Virus record (IMG/VR): IMGVR_UViG_3300032285_002091
Span: 1 to 24,967 of that record
Reading direction: 5' to 3' (one strand)
DNA length: 24,967 bases
Source of the DNA: a virus
Part shown: positions 1 to 7,558 of the stretch, one piece after another
Position numbering within the stretch: position 1 is the first letter of the stretch
How the letters are laid out: every line of letters begins with the position of its first letter
Notes under the pieces: generated by a model
What the model saw: the letters and a program-made list of their open reading frames with translations, nothing else
What the model was told of the DNA's origin: nothing
Database searches by the model: none
Made by a program: the position numbers and the translations under genes

Positions 1-272
1 AAATATTGTTTGAGTGCGAAAGCGGCGCAGGGGATTCTCAGGCGAGCGAACCGCAGGGGCAAGGTATTGCCGGAACCGCTACAACAAGCGTTGGAAACAG
101 TGGCGGAATCGGCACAGACTGTTGGTGGGATGGGTCAGATAAAGCAGCAACTCTGACAGTGAAATCAAACGACCAACGGATGCTGGATAAAAATCAAATG
201 CCATTAGTGCTAACAACCAACACGAGTGAAAATGATGTGGTTTACAAAGTCACGCCGAGCGCAAACCAATGA
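1..272 (+). CDS. Cytosine-5 DNA methyltransferase, middle part (5' end off window, frame broken)
   Basis: This is the upstream part of a C5-cytosine DNA methyltransferase, an enzyme that transfers a methyl group from S-adenosylmethionine to cytosine in DNA. The frame is open to the left window edge, so the N-terminal catalytic half lies outside. The visible part holds the phrases LFECESGAG, IGTDCWWDGSDKAATLT and QMPLVLTT, which resemble the variable region between the catalytic motifs and motif IX in phage and prophage enzymes (family knowledge). The frame stops at TGA 270-272, but the same protein clearly continues in frame 1 from about position 245. Either the gene is broken, or a sequencing or assembly indel is present. 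It is the only gene here on the plus strand. The TTG at 6 is an internal codon, not a start. Confidence 0.75.
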   Translation, partial: ILFECESGAGDSQASEPQGQGIAGTATTSVGNSGGIGTDCWWDGSDKAATLTVKSNDQRMLDKNQMPLVLTTNTSENDVVYKVTPSANQ

Positions 273-1170
273 CGATTACGAAACATGGAATGAAGGCGGT
301 GTCACACCAACATTGAACATTTTTGATAACGGTGGCGACACAAGAGCCACTGTGTTGATTCTTATGCGTTGGCGTGAAGGTAAACCAGGGGGGGGCAAAG
401 GAGCATTGTTGAGTGAGAACAAATCATTGACGCTAGGAACAGGAAACGATCAAGTGCTATTTGAACCGATTGGTTTCAGTCACACTCAAGGACTTGATGC
501 GCAACCATCCACAACAGTATTCCCAACTTTACGAAAAAATGGAGCAGGCATGGCCGTAGCAGAATCAGCAAACGCATATTCAATTCGTGAGGATGCTAAC
601 GCCAACACTTTCAGTGCAACACCAATAGAAACGAGTCGAGCATTGCAAGCACAACAACCATCCGTACAATCACATCACGCGCAAACATTCATAGCGCAGG
701 TGGTGACTAATCCCAAAAATTGCCATGAATGCGCCACACACATCACAAGTGATTTTTATTACAGCAATGGCGACATTTCTGCCATTTGCACAAATTGTTA
801 CAACGGGCAACCGGCGCAGCCGCTGGCATTTGACGGTTACAACCAGACTCTCAATACCACCACACAAACTATTCGCTCCGATAAAAGCGATGGAGATCAT
901 GTTGGAATGGTGATGAATCAGACCATTGTTCGCCGTTTGACACCAATCGAATGTGAACGGTTACAAGGATTCCCCGACAACTGGACAGCCAACCGCATTG
1001 ATGTCAAAAACGGTGGTGTCGTGGAACAAAAAGACTCAGCGCGTTACAAACAAATGGGCAACGCCGTAGCCGTACCAGTAGCCCAATGGTTACTCAACCG
1101 AATCATTTCTGCTTATCATCCTGATGAAACGCCCGCTCAATCTCAGGCTCATCCAACACCCCATCATTAA
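226..1170 (+). CDS. Cytosine-5 DNA methyltransferase, C-terminal part
   Basis: This is the C-terminal half of the methyltransferase begun to the left, in a different frame. It carries GVTPTLNIFDNGGDTRATVLI-like sequence, WREGKPGGGKGALLSENKSL, AYSIREDANANTFSA and SVQSHHAQTFIAQ, all familiar from phage Dcm-type enzymes. RRLTPIECERLQGFPDNW (about residues 236-253) and YKQMGNAVAVPVAQWL (about 275-290) are motifs IX and X of the family. Two CxxC pairs (residues 166/169 and 188/191) look like a small zinc ribbon placed in the target-recognition region. The ATG at 226 is probably not a real start: the reading frame makes sense only as a continuation of the upstream part. The last 68 nt overlap the convergent holin-like gene. 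Likely role: protection of phage DNA from restriction (inference). Confidence 0.85.
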   Translation: MKMMWFTKSRRAQTNDDYETWNEGGVTPTLNIFDNGGDTRATVLILMRWREGKPGGGKGALLSENKSLTLGTGNDQVLFEPIGFSHTQGLDAQPSTTVFPTLRKNGAGMAVAESANAYSIREDANANTFSATPIETSRALQAQQPSVQSHHAQTFIAQVVTNPKNCHECATHITSDFYYSNGDISAICTNCYNGQPAQPLAFDGYNQTLNTTTQTIRSDKSDGDHVGMVMNQTIVRRLTPIECERLQGFPDNWTANRIDVKNGGVVEQKDSARYKQMGNAVAVPVAQWLLNRIISAYHPDETPAQSQAHPTPHH

Positions 1171-1357
1171 CAAACTCGCGGGCCAACCGCTCAACCACAG
1201 CAGCAACCCCCGTCAAACCCGCAATCAAAACAGACTTAAAAACCCCAATACCAACAATCGCACCCGCACCAATAACAGACAAACCACTAGCCACAAACAC
1301 CGCACCAATGCGCAACAAAACCTTAGACCACACACGCCCCCTAGGGACTGGTGTCAC
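1103..1357 (-). CDS. Holin-like small membrane protein
   Basis: This 84-residue protein has two hydrophobic segments (about residues 13-37 and 39-55) rich in Ala, Gly, Val and Ile, then a charged tail with VVERLAREFVNDGVLDEPEIERAF. Size, topology and its place directly after the endolysin fit a phage holin, which would permeabilise the inner membrane so that the endolysin can reach peptidoglycan. Similar small membrane proteins sit beside endolysins in actinophages. The start is GTG 1357-1355 and overlaps the endolysin stop as GTGA, which implies translational coupling. The 3' end runs 68 nt into the convergent methyltransferase gene. The holin function is inferred from context; a generic membrane protein is the alternative. 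Confidence 0.65.
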   Translation of the reverse strand: MTPVPRGRVWSKVLLRIGAVFVASGLSVIGAGAIVGIGVFKSVLIAGLTGVAAVVERLAREFVNDGVLDEPEIERAFHQDDKQK

Positions 1358-1857
1358 TTAACCGCAGCAGGAATTTTGTCACCAGCAACATAACGGATGT
1401 GCCAGTTCTCCGACTGCGCTTCCCACGAAAAACCAAACTTGTCAACATTCGCAAGCAACCATGTCAACTTTGCGCTGTTCATGGACGCAACATCAACAGC
1501 CAAACCCCAACCATGATTCGAAGTGCCAGGAACAGCTGCACCAGCAACCTTAGGTTTCAACCACCAATCCTTACCCTGATACTTCTCATGCCGAGTGTCG
1601 CGTTTAGTGTTGTCATACCTTTTAAAAAAAGTTTTTTCCTGAACGGCAAGGGTGCGGTACGCATCCGCTGGGCTGGTTGGTTTCAACTCCAAGCCGGCTT
1701 TTTTTGCTTCCGCAACCATGGCAAGCCATGCTTTAGCGGCAAGGTGATGTGCTTTCCCACCGGGAATATCAACAAGTAGTTTTGGATCCAGTTGACCGTT
1801 TTTTTGGTTTTTCAGGTCAGCGGGAAGAACCACTGGTTTGATGGGAAGTTGTGTCAT
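1354..1857 (-). CDS. Endolysin, M15 D-Ala-D-Ala carboxypeptidase family
   Basis: This 167-residue protein belongs to the zinc peptidase M15 (VanY/D-alanyl-D-alanine carboxypeptidase) family used by many phages as endolysins to cut peptide bonds in peptidoglycan. The zinc and catalytic residues are visible: SNHGWGLAVD gives His115 and Asp122 (HxxxxxxD), and ENWHIRY gives Glu150 and His153 (ExxH). The substrate-side AYR motif is at residues 66-68. There is no signal peptide, which fits release through a holin encoded immediately downstream. No separate cell-wall-binding domain is visible, although the first 60 residues are less typical of the catalytic core. It begins at ATG 1857 inside an ATGA overlap with the preceding gene. 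Confidence 0.9.
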   Translation of the reverse strand: MTQLPIKPVVLPADLKNQKNGQLDPKLLVDIPGGKAHHLAAKAWLAMVAEAKKAGLELKPTSPADAYRTLAVQEKTFFKRYDNTKRDTRHEKYQGKDWWLKPKVAGAAVPGTSNHGWGLAVDVASMNSAKLTWLLANVDKFGFSWEAQSENWHIRYVAGDKIPAAVK

Positions 1858-2135
1858 GGGTTTATTGTACCGAACCCCAATGCTGCGTAAGCTGAACCGT
1901 CAACCCAGTTGTCCCTGTGTTCGGGGCTTATTTGTGATCGAACAAGTTTCATTCCCGCTAGCATTGCGGCAACTGTGTGTGGGGGAATTGGGTTGGGCAT
2001 GTCAAGTAGTGCTGACCACACTTCACCGATGCGACGGAAATCATGCACAGCGTCACCGTAGGTTGCGTTGCGGTCGTAGGACAACAAATGCCCTGCTTCT
2101 TTCAACACTCTGACAGCGGTTTCAGCGGTTGACAT
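1854..2135 (-). CDS. DUF6378-like phage protein
   Basis: This 93-residue protein contains the pattern DRNATYGD, then FRRIGEVWSALLD, HTVAAMLAGMKLVRS and DNWVDGSAYAAL. This matches my memory of a small phage protein family often labelled DUF6378, with a conserved R-ATYGD element, a helical middle and a C-terminal D-W-D-AYA element. The biochemical role is unknown to me; the overall pattern recalls small all-helical proteins related to MazG-like pyrophosphatases, but that is only a resemblance. The start ATG 2135 is preceded by TAGGAGAATGA, where the TAG is the stop codon of the upstream phosphoesterase gene, 8 nt away. It overlaps the endolysin by ATGA. Confidence 0.7.
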   Translation of the reverse strand: MSTAETAVRVLKEAGHLLSYDRNATYGDAVHDFRRIGEVWSALLDMPNPIPPHTVAAMLAGMKLVRSQISPEHRDNWVDGSAYAALGFGTINP

Positions 2136-2143
2136 TCATTCTC

Positions 2144-3310
2144 CTAAACAACAGCAATATCGGAAACGAAACGGGAATCATCTAAACCTACAACAAAAGT
2201 TAATGTTCCCGCTGTTGACCATGAACCTGAAGTGTCCTCAAACCATTTAGAGCCACCATCGTTTGATGGGCATTGCAATCTCCACCACGGCCCCATGTCT
2301 TCAACTTTCAAATGGTGCCGGTGCGCTGTTACCCATACTCGTGGTTCGCGGCCATGTTCGCGCAACAATCGAATGGACTGCCCACGCAACCATTCAAGTT
2401 CACGGTTAGCGCTAGGAATCTTATGACCGTGGGTGAACGCAACAGGGACAGCTGACAAGTCATGCAACACAGTCATTTCATCATGCGGTGTCACCCATTC
2501 AATTGGTTCATCCACCAGGATGCGTTGTAAAGCATCCGCAAGGAACCCGTCAGCGGAATCGGAATCGGATGTGACTGATTTGTTTCCAGCGCGTCGCATC
2601 CATTCGCCGTGGTTGGATAGCACTGTTACCACGGTTAGTTTGTTTGCTAACGGTAGAAGTGTTCTGATGCCTTCTACATACAAATCTAAAGCTGCGAGTA
2701 GTTGTTGCCGCAAGGTTAGTTCCACTGTGAACAGTTGTGACTCGTAATGCCCCATGCACCCCTCAATGGGGTCACCCATGAGCGCAACACAAATGTTGGA
2801 AATGGGTACACCTTGTTTGCGCAACGCTTGGATTCTGCGCTCGGTGTCACGGAACGACTTCCTGACACGCTCAAGAACGCCCTCAAAGCCACCACCAGCG
2901 GATTTACCTATCTGCCAGTCAGCCCAACACACAACAAAGGTTCCGGCGCCTGAGAACGGCTCCTGTGGCTTCCTAGGGGCATTCCTACCCGAGTTCATTA
3001 TTGCGAGAAAATCATCATCTGATAACAACGCTTTAGTGCAGCGCGTGAACTGTGCTTTATACGAATACAACCACAACACATCACGGTCACCATTCTCCAA
3101 CCGTTTTGACTGCTGCCACTTAGACATGCGCACAGTGTCATTAGCAACCTGAAAAACCTCAGGATCTAAACCAAAGGAACGCAAAATAGGTGACCAATCA
3201 GCACCAATCGGCTCATCCAACGGCCCTGTTTCCAAAACCCCACCATCAAGCCCAATCTCAGCGCGGGCTTTAGGCTCATCATGTTTCGTTAGTTTCTCCG
3301 ACAGGCTCAT
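2144..3310 (-). CDS. Calcineurin-like metallophosphoesterase
   Basis: This 388-residue protein has the motif ladder of the calcineurin-like metallophosphoesterase superfamily. ADWQIGKS supplies Asp131 and Gln133, MGDPIEG supplies Asp180, LSNHGEW supplies Asn233 and His234, THGHK supplies His294 and His296, and TAHRHH (329-333) is the final metal-binding element. It should bind two metal ions and hydrolyse a phosphoester; the substrate may be nucleic acid or a nucleotide and cannot be told from sequence. The first 120 residues are a less conserved N-terminal region. I chose ATG 3310, not GTG 3316, because it forms an ATGA overlap with the upstream gene and lies at proper distance from AAGGG. 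Such genes recur near virion genes of actinophages, with no known role that I can cite. Confidence 0.88.
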   Translation of the reverse strand: MSLSEKLTKHDEPKARAEIGLDGGVLETGPLDEPIGADWSPILRSFGLDPEVFQVANDTVRMSKWQQSKRLENGDRDVLWLYSYKAQFTRCTKALLSDDDFLAIMNSGRNAPRKPQEPFSGAGTFVVCWADWQIGKSAGGGFEGVLERVRKSFRDTERRIQALRKQGVPISNICVALMGDPIEGCMGHYESQLFTVELTLRQQLLAALDLYVEGIRTLLPLANKLTVVTVLSNHGEWMRRAGNKSVTSDSDSADGFLADALQRILVDEPIEWVTPHDEMTVLHDLSAVPVAFTHGHKIPSANRELEWLRGQSIRLLREHGREPRVWVTAHRHHLKVEDMGPWWRLQCPSNDGGSKWFEDTSGSWSTAGTLTFVVGLDDSRFVSDIAVV

Positions 3311-3531
3311 AAACACACCCTTGAATGCGCTGCCAAAGTGTGCCGGTGAACGGGGTAACCCTCAGCAGTCAAAATTTCGGAAAGTTTCTGCAAACCAATA
3401 CGCCCAACAGAGTTTTTATCAAACTGGGAAACAACAAGTTCCCGGTCATGTTCAGGCAAGGAAGCAATAATGATGCAAACTTTGCATTCTTTTACAGGTT
3501 TCGCAACAGCAATACGCTCAGAAATAGACAC
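3307..3531 (-). CDS. Small Cys/His-rich protein, possibly DNA-binding
   Basis: This 74-residue protein shows ECKVC near residues 15-19, SLPEHDRELV in the middle, a helix-turn-helix-like stretch (VGRIGLQKLSEILTAEGYPV), and an ending of HRHTLAAHSRVCL. Similar small proteins occur just upstream of the phosphoesterase in actinophages and are sometimes labelled helix-turn-helix. The CxxC pair with the terminal His and Cys residues could bind zinc; this is inferred from spacing only. The start is GTG 3531 after a strong GGAGGT. It overlaps the phosphoesterase by ATGA, so the two are probably translated together. Function unknown. Confidence 0.6.
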   Translation of the reverse strand: MSISERIAVAKPVKECKVCIIIASLPEHDRELVVSQFDKNSVGRIGLQKLSEILTAEGYPVHRHTLAAHSRVCL

Positions 3532-3550
3532 GACACCTCCAGCGACAAGG

Positions 3551-3568
3551 CTAGCGACAAACCGCTAG
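3551..3568. other. Intergenic hairpin
   Basis: CTAGCG (3551-3556) and CGCTAG (3563-3568) form a perfect 6-bp stem around a 6-nt loop. It sits in the 49-nt gap between the XhlA-like gene and the small Cys/His-rich gene. The sequence AGCGACAA also occurs twice here as a direct repeat. It could be an mRNA processing or stabilising structure. No T-tract follows, so a classical terminator is unlikely. Confidence 0.4.
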
Positions 3569-3580
3569 ACAACTTGTGTG

Positions 3581-3817
3581 CTAGCGTAGCATCTGATACA
3601 GCAACGAACAGACCGCCACAATTGTTGCCAGTGAAGGTAACGCCCACACCCGCCGTTCCACATAACGCAAACGCTTCTCATGGTCAGCAAGTTTCTCAGT
3701 CTGATTATCAACCGCATCCCCCATGCGGTCAATGCGGGTGGCAATAGAGTGCAGGATTTCTTTCTGTTCCTTCAACTCTTCCCACACATCAGATAGTGTG
3801 ACCAACACTTGATCCAT
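3581..3817 (-). CDS. XhlA-like coiled-coil membrane protein
   Basis: This 78-residue protein has an N-terminal helical, charged region with heptad spacing (about residues 5-55, for example LKEQKEILHSIATRIDRM and LADHEKRLRYVERRV). A single hydrophobic segment follows near the C-terminus (about 58-76, ALPSLATIVAVCSLLYQML). This topology matches the haemolysin XhlA family, accessory proteins that act with holins in host lysis. No enzyme motif is present. It starts at ATG 3817 in a TAATG junction with the tail-fibre-like gene. It may be a second lysis membrane protein besides the one next to the endolysin; a virion-associated membrane protein is the alternative. Confidence 0.6.
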   Translation of the reverse strand: MDQVLVTLSDVWEELKEQKEILHSIATRIDRMGDAVDNQTEKLADHEKRLRYVERRVWALPSLATIVAVCSLLYQMLR

Positions 3818-4737
3818 TACTGCATGGTTCCCGCAACATACGCGCTAGAAGTCTGCTGGATGGCAAACACACGCACCGTAACCGAATTAGTAAACGAACC
3901 ACCACTGTACTTCACACCAATATCGCAACCAGTTGATGTGAGATTACTAACAGTTGCAATGTAATCAGAGTTACCAGTATCGGCAACCACAACAGGGATT
4001 TGCGTGAACCGGCTTGACGGGAAAGTTATAGAAGTTGAAGCAGTGGAACTGCCATTACCAGTAACACTGATAACACCCGATGAGAAAGCCAGCGGCAAAG
4101 TTTTGCTGTTGTGTTGCAAAGTTGTGGCATTAACTGTTCCACCAGAAATGGTTCCACTGTTCGTGGTTGTTCCCGCTAAAGTTTTACCAGTCAAAGTGGT
4201 GTCAAGCATTGTTGAAGTGACAGTGCCAGTATCAGCCAAAGTGACAGCTGTTCCAGTGACAGAAGTTTTAGCAATTGAAGTGAAAGTGTTAGATGAACCA
4301 CTAATAGTTTTGTTTGTCAAAGTTTGTGTATCACTTGTACCCACAACACTTGACCCAACAGCCAAACCATGAACATTCACATCAGCGGTGGAAGCAGACG
4401 ATGACACATGCGCGTTAGCCTCATCAGCGTCCGTAGCTGACCACGACACCCACACACTGTCCCCTGCGTTGTGCGTGGTGGCTGTTGTCCCATCCTGACC
4501 TCGACCACTTGAAGCAACCGTCACAGTATTGCCACTAGTACCTGAACACAAGATGCGTTCCTCGGTGGCTGTACCCGCACCAATGGTCACCCAAAAATTG
4601 GTGCCAGTGGAGGCAGGCCAGTTAGTGCCGGAAGCCACAGTGAAAGTGGTGGCACTTGAATCAAGGGAAGTGGCAAGTGTGGTCACCACCGGGGCGTTAG
4701 TGAACTTGTAACGCCTACGGGTAGGTAAAGAAGCCAT
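3817..4737 (-). CDS. Tail fibre-like protein
   Basis: This 306-residue protein is rich in Ser, Thr and Gly and has the look of a trimeric phage fibre. It has an N-terminal domain with a TEERILCSGTSGNTVTVA element and GRGQDGTTATTHNAGD (about residues 56-92). The fibre phrase SDTQTLTNKTISG (about 134-146) follows, then beta-repeat segments (TVTSTMLDTTLTGKTLAG, SGTISGGTVNATTL). The C-terminal domain (about 230-293) has FTQIPVVVADTG and a closing VTVRVFAIQ strand, reminiscent of H-type-lectin-like fibre tips. It may contact the host surface. The start ATG 4737 follows TAAGGACAAAC, where the TAA is the upstream stop. The fold of the tip is inferred from pattern only. Confidence 0.75.
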   Translation of the reverse strand: MASLPTRRRYKFTNAPVVTTLATSLDSSATTFTVASGTNWPASTGTNFWVTIGAGTATEERILCSGTSGNTVTVASSGRGQDGTTATTHNAGDSVWVSWSATDADEANAHVSSSASTADVNVHGLAVGSSVVGTSDTQTLTNKTISGSSNTFTSIAKTSVTGTAVTLADTGTVTSTMLDTTLTGKTLAGTTTNSGTISGGTVNATTLQHNSKTLPLAFSSGVISVTGNGSSTASTSITFPSSRFTQIPVVVADTGNSDYIATVSNLTSTGCDIGVKYSGGSFTNSVTVRVFAIQQTSSAYVAGTMQ

Positions 4738-4745
4738 GTTTGTCC

Positions 4746-6662
4746 TTAAGCAATCTGTCGTAAAACCAACACAAGTGTACCCTGAAAACGCCTAGATTTT
4801 GTGGAATACTTTTCAGGAATCCACGAGAAATCATCCACCACCACCGAGTAAGTTGATTCCCCTTCCTGGTACGCCACAATTGTTTGATCCGAATGCAGTT
4901 TTGTTAAAGCGTCATACTCCACCCCAACATCGAGTGGGTAGTCGCGCTGGTTCAGGGCGTTCACCGAGTCGTATAGAAGCACCGGCACTGTGAACCTTGT
5001 GAGCCTGCGGGGGGATGGGTATGAGCGCATCAGGAACCCTGCAAGGTTGCAGGTGCCGTTGATGACTAGTTTTGTTTCAATGAAAGTGTTGCGTTTGCCG
5101 ACATAAAAATCTGATGACTGTAACGAACCAATGGTGTTGGATGACCCGAGTTGCACATACGAGTCACCGTCAATGGAGTTGTATACAGCTACTGAGTCAG
5201 TTGAGGTGAGCGCGGAGTGGCGCACCTTCTGAAACACAGCCACCTTCTCATCGGTGATGCCGTGGGTGATTTGCCCTGATGTGGCAAAACCTGAAGCAAC
5301 TGGGGTTGCGGTTTCCGCATAAATGCCACTACCCACCACCATGAAAGCCCTGCGGTTGTCGGAAGTGGTGACAACTGATGACACATTCCCTGTCGTTGAG
5401 GACATCAAATCTGTGGCATACGCTGGTTGCAAAGGTTTGTTGAAAACAGTTAAATCAATGCGACCTAAACCTGAGAAACCACTATCAGTGTTGTTTGACC
5501 AACCAAACCACACAAACCTATCCTGACCTTCAGCGCACAACACGCTGCCACTGGTGGCAATCAAAGCACCCAAAACAAGGTTCCCACCCGAATCCTGCTC
5601 GGCCATGCGCAACCCACGGGAAGTACCAATAAACATGTACCCCAAATACGAGTACAAACAAGTCACATACTCACCATCAGGCATGTCCAGCGCAATTGAA
5701 CCGGGATCAAGTTTCAGTGCGTTGTTAGCGGAAATGGTGGTTTTGTACACACTTGACTTGTCACCGTAGTAGCCAGCAAAATAATGGTAGTTGCCTAGCG
5801 CATCACTACTTGTCCAAACCCAGTTTGGAATTTTGTTGGCAATGTTTGTTGCGCTAGACAAATCAACAAGAACAGGGTTCGCGGTAGCGGTGAAAGTTGT
5901 GGCAAGGTAATTACCTGAAACAGAATTTATTTCGTTTAAAAAACCATCATTTTGCGCAGCAAACAATCTACCCTTGTTAAACCACACCCCTGTGCAGGTA
6001 CGACTGCTATACATGTAGGCAAGTTGACTCATTGAACCGGGACTGGTTACATCAATTTGGTACACACCACTAGCCCCAGCGCTGACCCACACAAACCGAC
6101 CATTCGTGGCAATGCCAGTGAACGCCACACCAGGGCCACCTGTGAGTGTTGTGGTTGAACCCCAAGTGGAACCACTCAACAACGAATACTTCACATCAGT
6201 GTTGTCCAACCAAAACACATACGAACCAGCCACAACCATTTTCGCATTAGTGTTGCTGGTGGTTTTTTTAACCGCAACATCATTCAGCAAAGACAATTCA
6301 CCGAAAGTCCACGGGTCAACACCAACACTTGTGTTGAAACGGTACGGGTCAGAATCGTCACGATCGTAATGGGACTGGCCGGCACCGTGATGCCATGAGT
6401 CAATGCTTCTGCGCCAAAAGTTTTCAGGGGACACACTTGACTCACCTGAGGTTCTAGCGTTATCGGCTTGGGTGCGCAACAAAGGCAACGAGTCGCGTGA
6501 GAAACGAATACCCAAACTGAACTGTGGGTCAAGGTTCACAAGATACGGTCTGCCACCCACAGCAACAGGGAATAAACCGGGAACAGATGAGTTCACTGCG
6601 CTCGCTGACGCGGAAAGACTAGCCCCGAAATGTGAACCAAGACTAATCGAGTAATACGACAT
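4746..6662 (-). CDS. Large tail/virion structural protein, beta-propeller-like
   Basis: This 638-residue protein lacks enzyme motifs. The middle (about residues 120-480) has repeated short beta-strand units such as GSYVFWLDN, NGRFVWVSAG, GYMFIGTSRGLRMAE and DRFVWFGW, separated by loops, as in beta-propeller or beta-repeat phage tail proteins. The C-terminal third (about 490-638) holds FVGK-like and YSVVVDDFSWIP segments that I associate with actinophage minor tail proteins. It lies between the connector-like gene and the fibre-like gene, so it is probably a tail tube, nozzle or baseplate-like component of a short tail. The start ATG 6662 overlaps the preceding stop as TAATG. The propeller is inferred by eye. 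Confidence 0.65.
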   Translation of the reverse strand: MSYYSISLGSHFGASLSASASAVNSSVPGLFPVAVGGRPYLVNLDPQFSLGIRFSRDSLPLLRTQADNARTSGESSVSPENFWRRSIDSWHHGAGQSHYDRDDSDPYRFNTSVGVDPWTFGELSLLNDVAVKKTTSNTNAKMVVAGSYVFWLDNTDVKYSLLSGSTWGSTTTLTGGPGVAFTGIATNGRFVWVSAGASGVYQIDVTSPGSMSQLAYMYSSRTCTGVWFNKGRLFAAQNDGFLNEINSVSGNYLATTFTATANPVLVDLSSATNIANKIPNWVWTSSDALGNYHYFAGYYGDKSSVYKTTISANNALKLDPGSIALDMPDGEYVTCLYSYLGYMFIGTSRGLRMAEQDSGGNLVLGALIATSGSVLCAEGQDRFVWFGWSNNTDSGFSGLGRIDLTVFNKPLQPAYATDLMSSTTGNVSSVVTTSDNRRAFMVVGSGIYAETATPVASGFATSGQITHGITDEKVAVFQKVRHSALTSTDSVAVYNSIDGDSYVQLGSSNTIGSLQSSDFYVGKRNTFIETKLVINGTCNLAGFLMRSYPSPRRLTRFTVPVLLYDSVNALNQRDYPLDVGVEYDALTKLHSDQTIVAYQEGESTYSVVVDDFSWIPEKYSTKSRRFQGTLVLVLRQIA

Positions 6663-7558
6663 TAAGCATCCTTGATGATTGGGTAGAACGCATCAAGGCG
6701 TTGCTTCTCAGCTTCAATGCGCTGCGCCCGCAAACCACGCAAACCATTCATGGACGCTGTGGTGGCACCAACAGGAACCTCAACCGCGCGACGGGTATCA
6801 CCCTGTGACTCCGTGAACGCCCGTTTCACCTCACGACCAGACATCAAAATAATAGCCGCACCAAGCGGAGGCAAATCGTAAGCGGTTGTGGGAAGGTTCG
6901 TTGTGGACACATCCGTTGTTGTGGACGCTAACGCAGTGAACCCCTTCTTGTAAGTCACCCAAATTGGGTAACCCGCATACATGTCCTCATAAATGAACAA
7001 CGCTTTACCCGAAGCAAACCCATTCGACCCTGTTGGTGCGGTTTGCATAACCCTAAACTTCTGCGTGTTCACACGCGGCCAATCCTTATAAATACCCGGT
7101 GTTTGACCACGAATCTCAATAATAGAAATAAGGTCAGTAACCCCATCAAGATCATAACCAGTCAGCAACGGGTTGTAAGTCAAGTTTTCTGTACCAACCT
7201 GATACAAACCATGCGCTGGGCTAGACAAATCCACCAAATCAGTGTTCAACGCTTCAAGGATTTGCGCTGCAGGGAACCGTGGGTTCACAGTAGCAATCGC
7301 ACCCGATGATGCGTTAGCGTCAACGGAACCCTCCCAACCACCAGTCACCGTGGCAGTTTTACCGTTCACCTCCCACACATACAAAAGGTTCGTGCCAATC
7401 TCAATGCGTGTACCCGGCTGAATACCCATAAGGTCGTAAGTGAAACTCAAAGTTCCACTGCCAGCGGTGTACGCGGAAGCGAGTTTGTTTTTCTCCTCCT
7501 GAACACCAGACAACAAATATGTCTTAGTGCGTTCAATCCAATCCGAAGCGAGAGTCAC
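6662..7558 (-). CDS. Head-tail connector / tail adaptor-like protein
   Basis: This 298-residue protein begins with a helical segment (WIERTKTYLLSGVQEEKNKL) and continues with a compact beta domain (GTRIEIGTNLLYVWEV, TATVTGGWEGS, about residues 48-90). After a helix with FPAAQILEALNTDL, a second beta region includes YPIWVTYKKGF, and a basic helical C-terminus follows (LRAQRIEAEKQRL). I recognise this arrangement from actinophage genes placed between capsid and tail genes, usually called head-tail connector or neck proteins. It would link the portal to the tail in the particle. The start is GTG 7558 in a GTGA overlap with the 121-aa gene. The exact part of the neck cannot be assigned. Confidence 0.6.
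   Translation of the reverse strand: MTLASDWIERTKTYLLSGVQEEKNKLASAYTAGSGTLSFTYDLMGIQPGTRIEIGTNLLYVWEVNGKTATVTGGWEGSVDANASSGAIATVNPRFPAAQILEALNTDLVDLSSPAHGLYQVGTENLTYNPLLTGYDLDGVTDLISIIEIRGQTPGIYKDWPRVNTQKFRVMQTAPTGSNGFASGKALFIYEDMYAGYPIWVTYKKGFTALASTTTDVSTTNLPTTAYDLPPLGAAIILMSGREVKRAFTESQGDTRRAVEVPVGATTASMNGLRGLRAQRIEAEKQRLDAFYPIIKDA

Noticed and set aside
1351-1779. Plus-strand 142-codon frame opposite the endolysin
   Set aside because: The minus strand holds a complete M15 peptidase with all metal-binding residues; this frame has no support.
3310-3316. GTG 3316 as start of the phosphoesterase
   Set aside because: It is too close to the AAGGG ribosome-binding site, while ATG 3310 has proper spacing and an ATGA overlap.
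4004-4372. Plus-strand frame rich in Val and Leu opposite the fibre gene
   Set aside because: It is the antisense of Thr/Ser/Asn/Gly-rich repeats; the hydrophobic look is a product of that composition.
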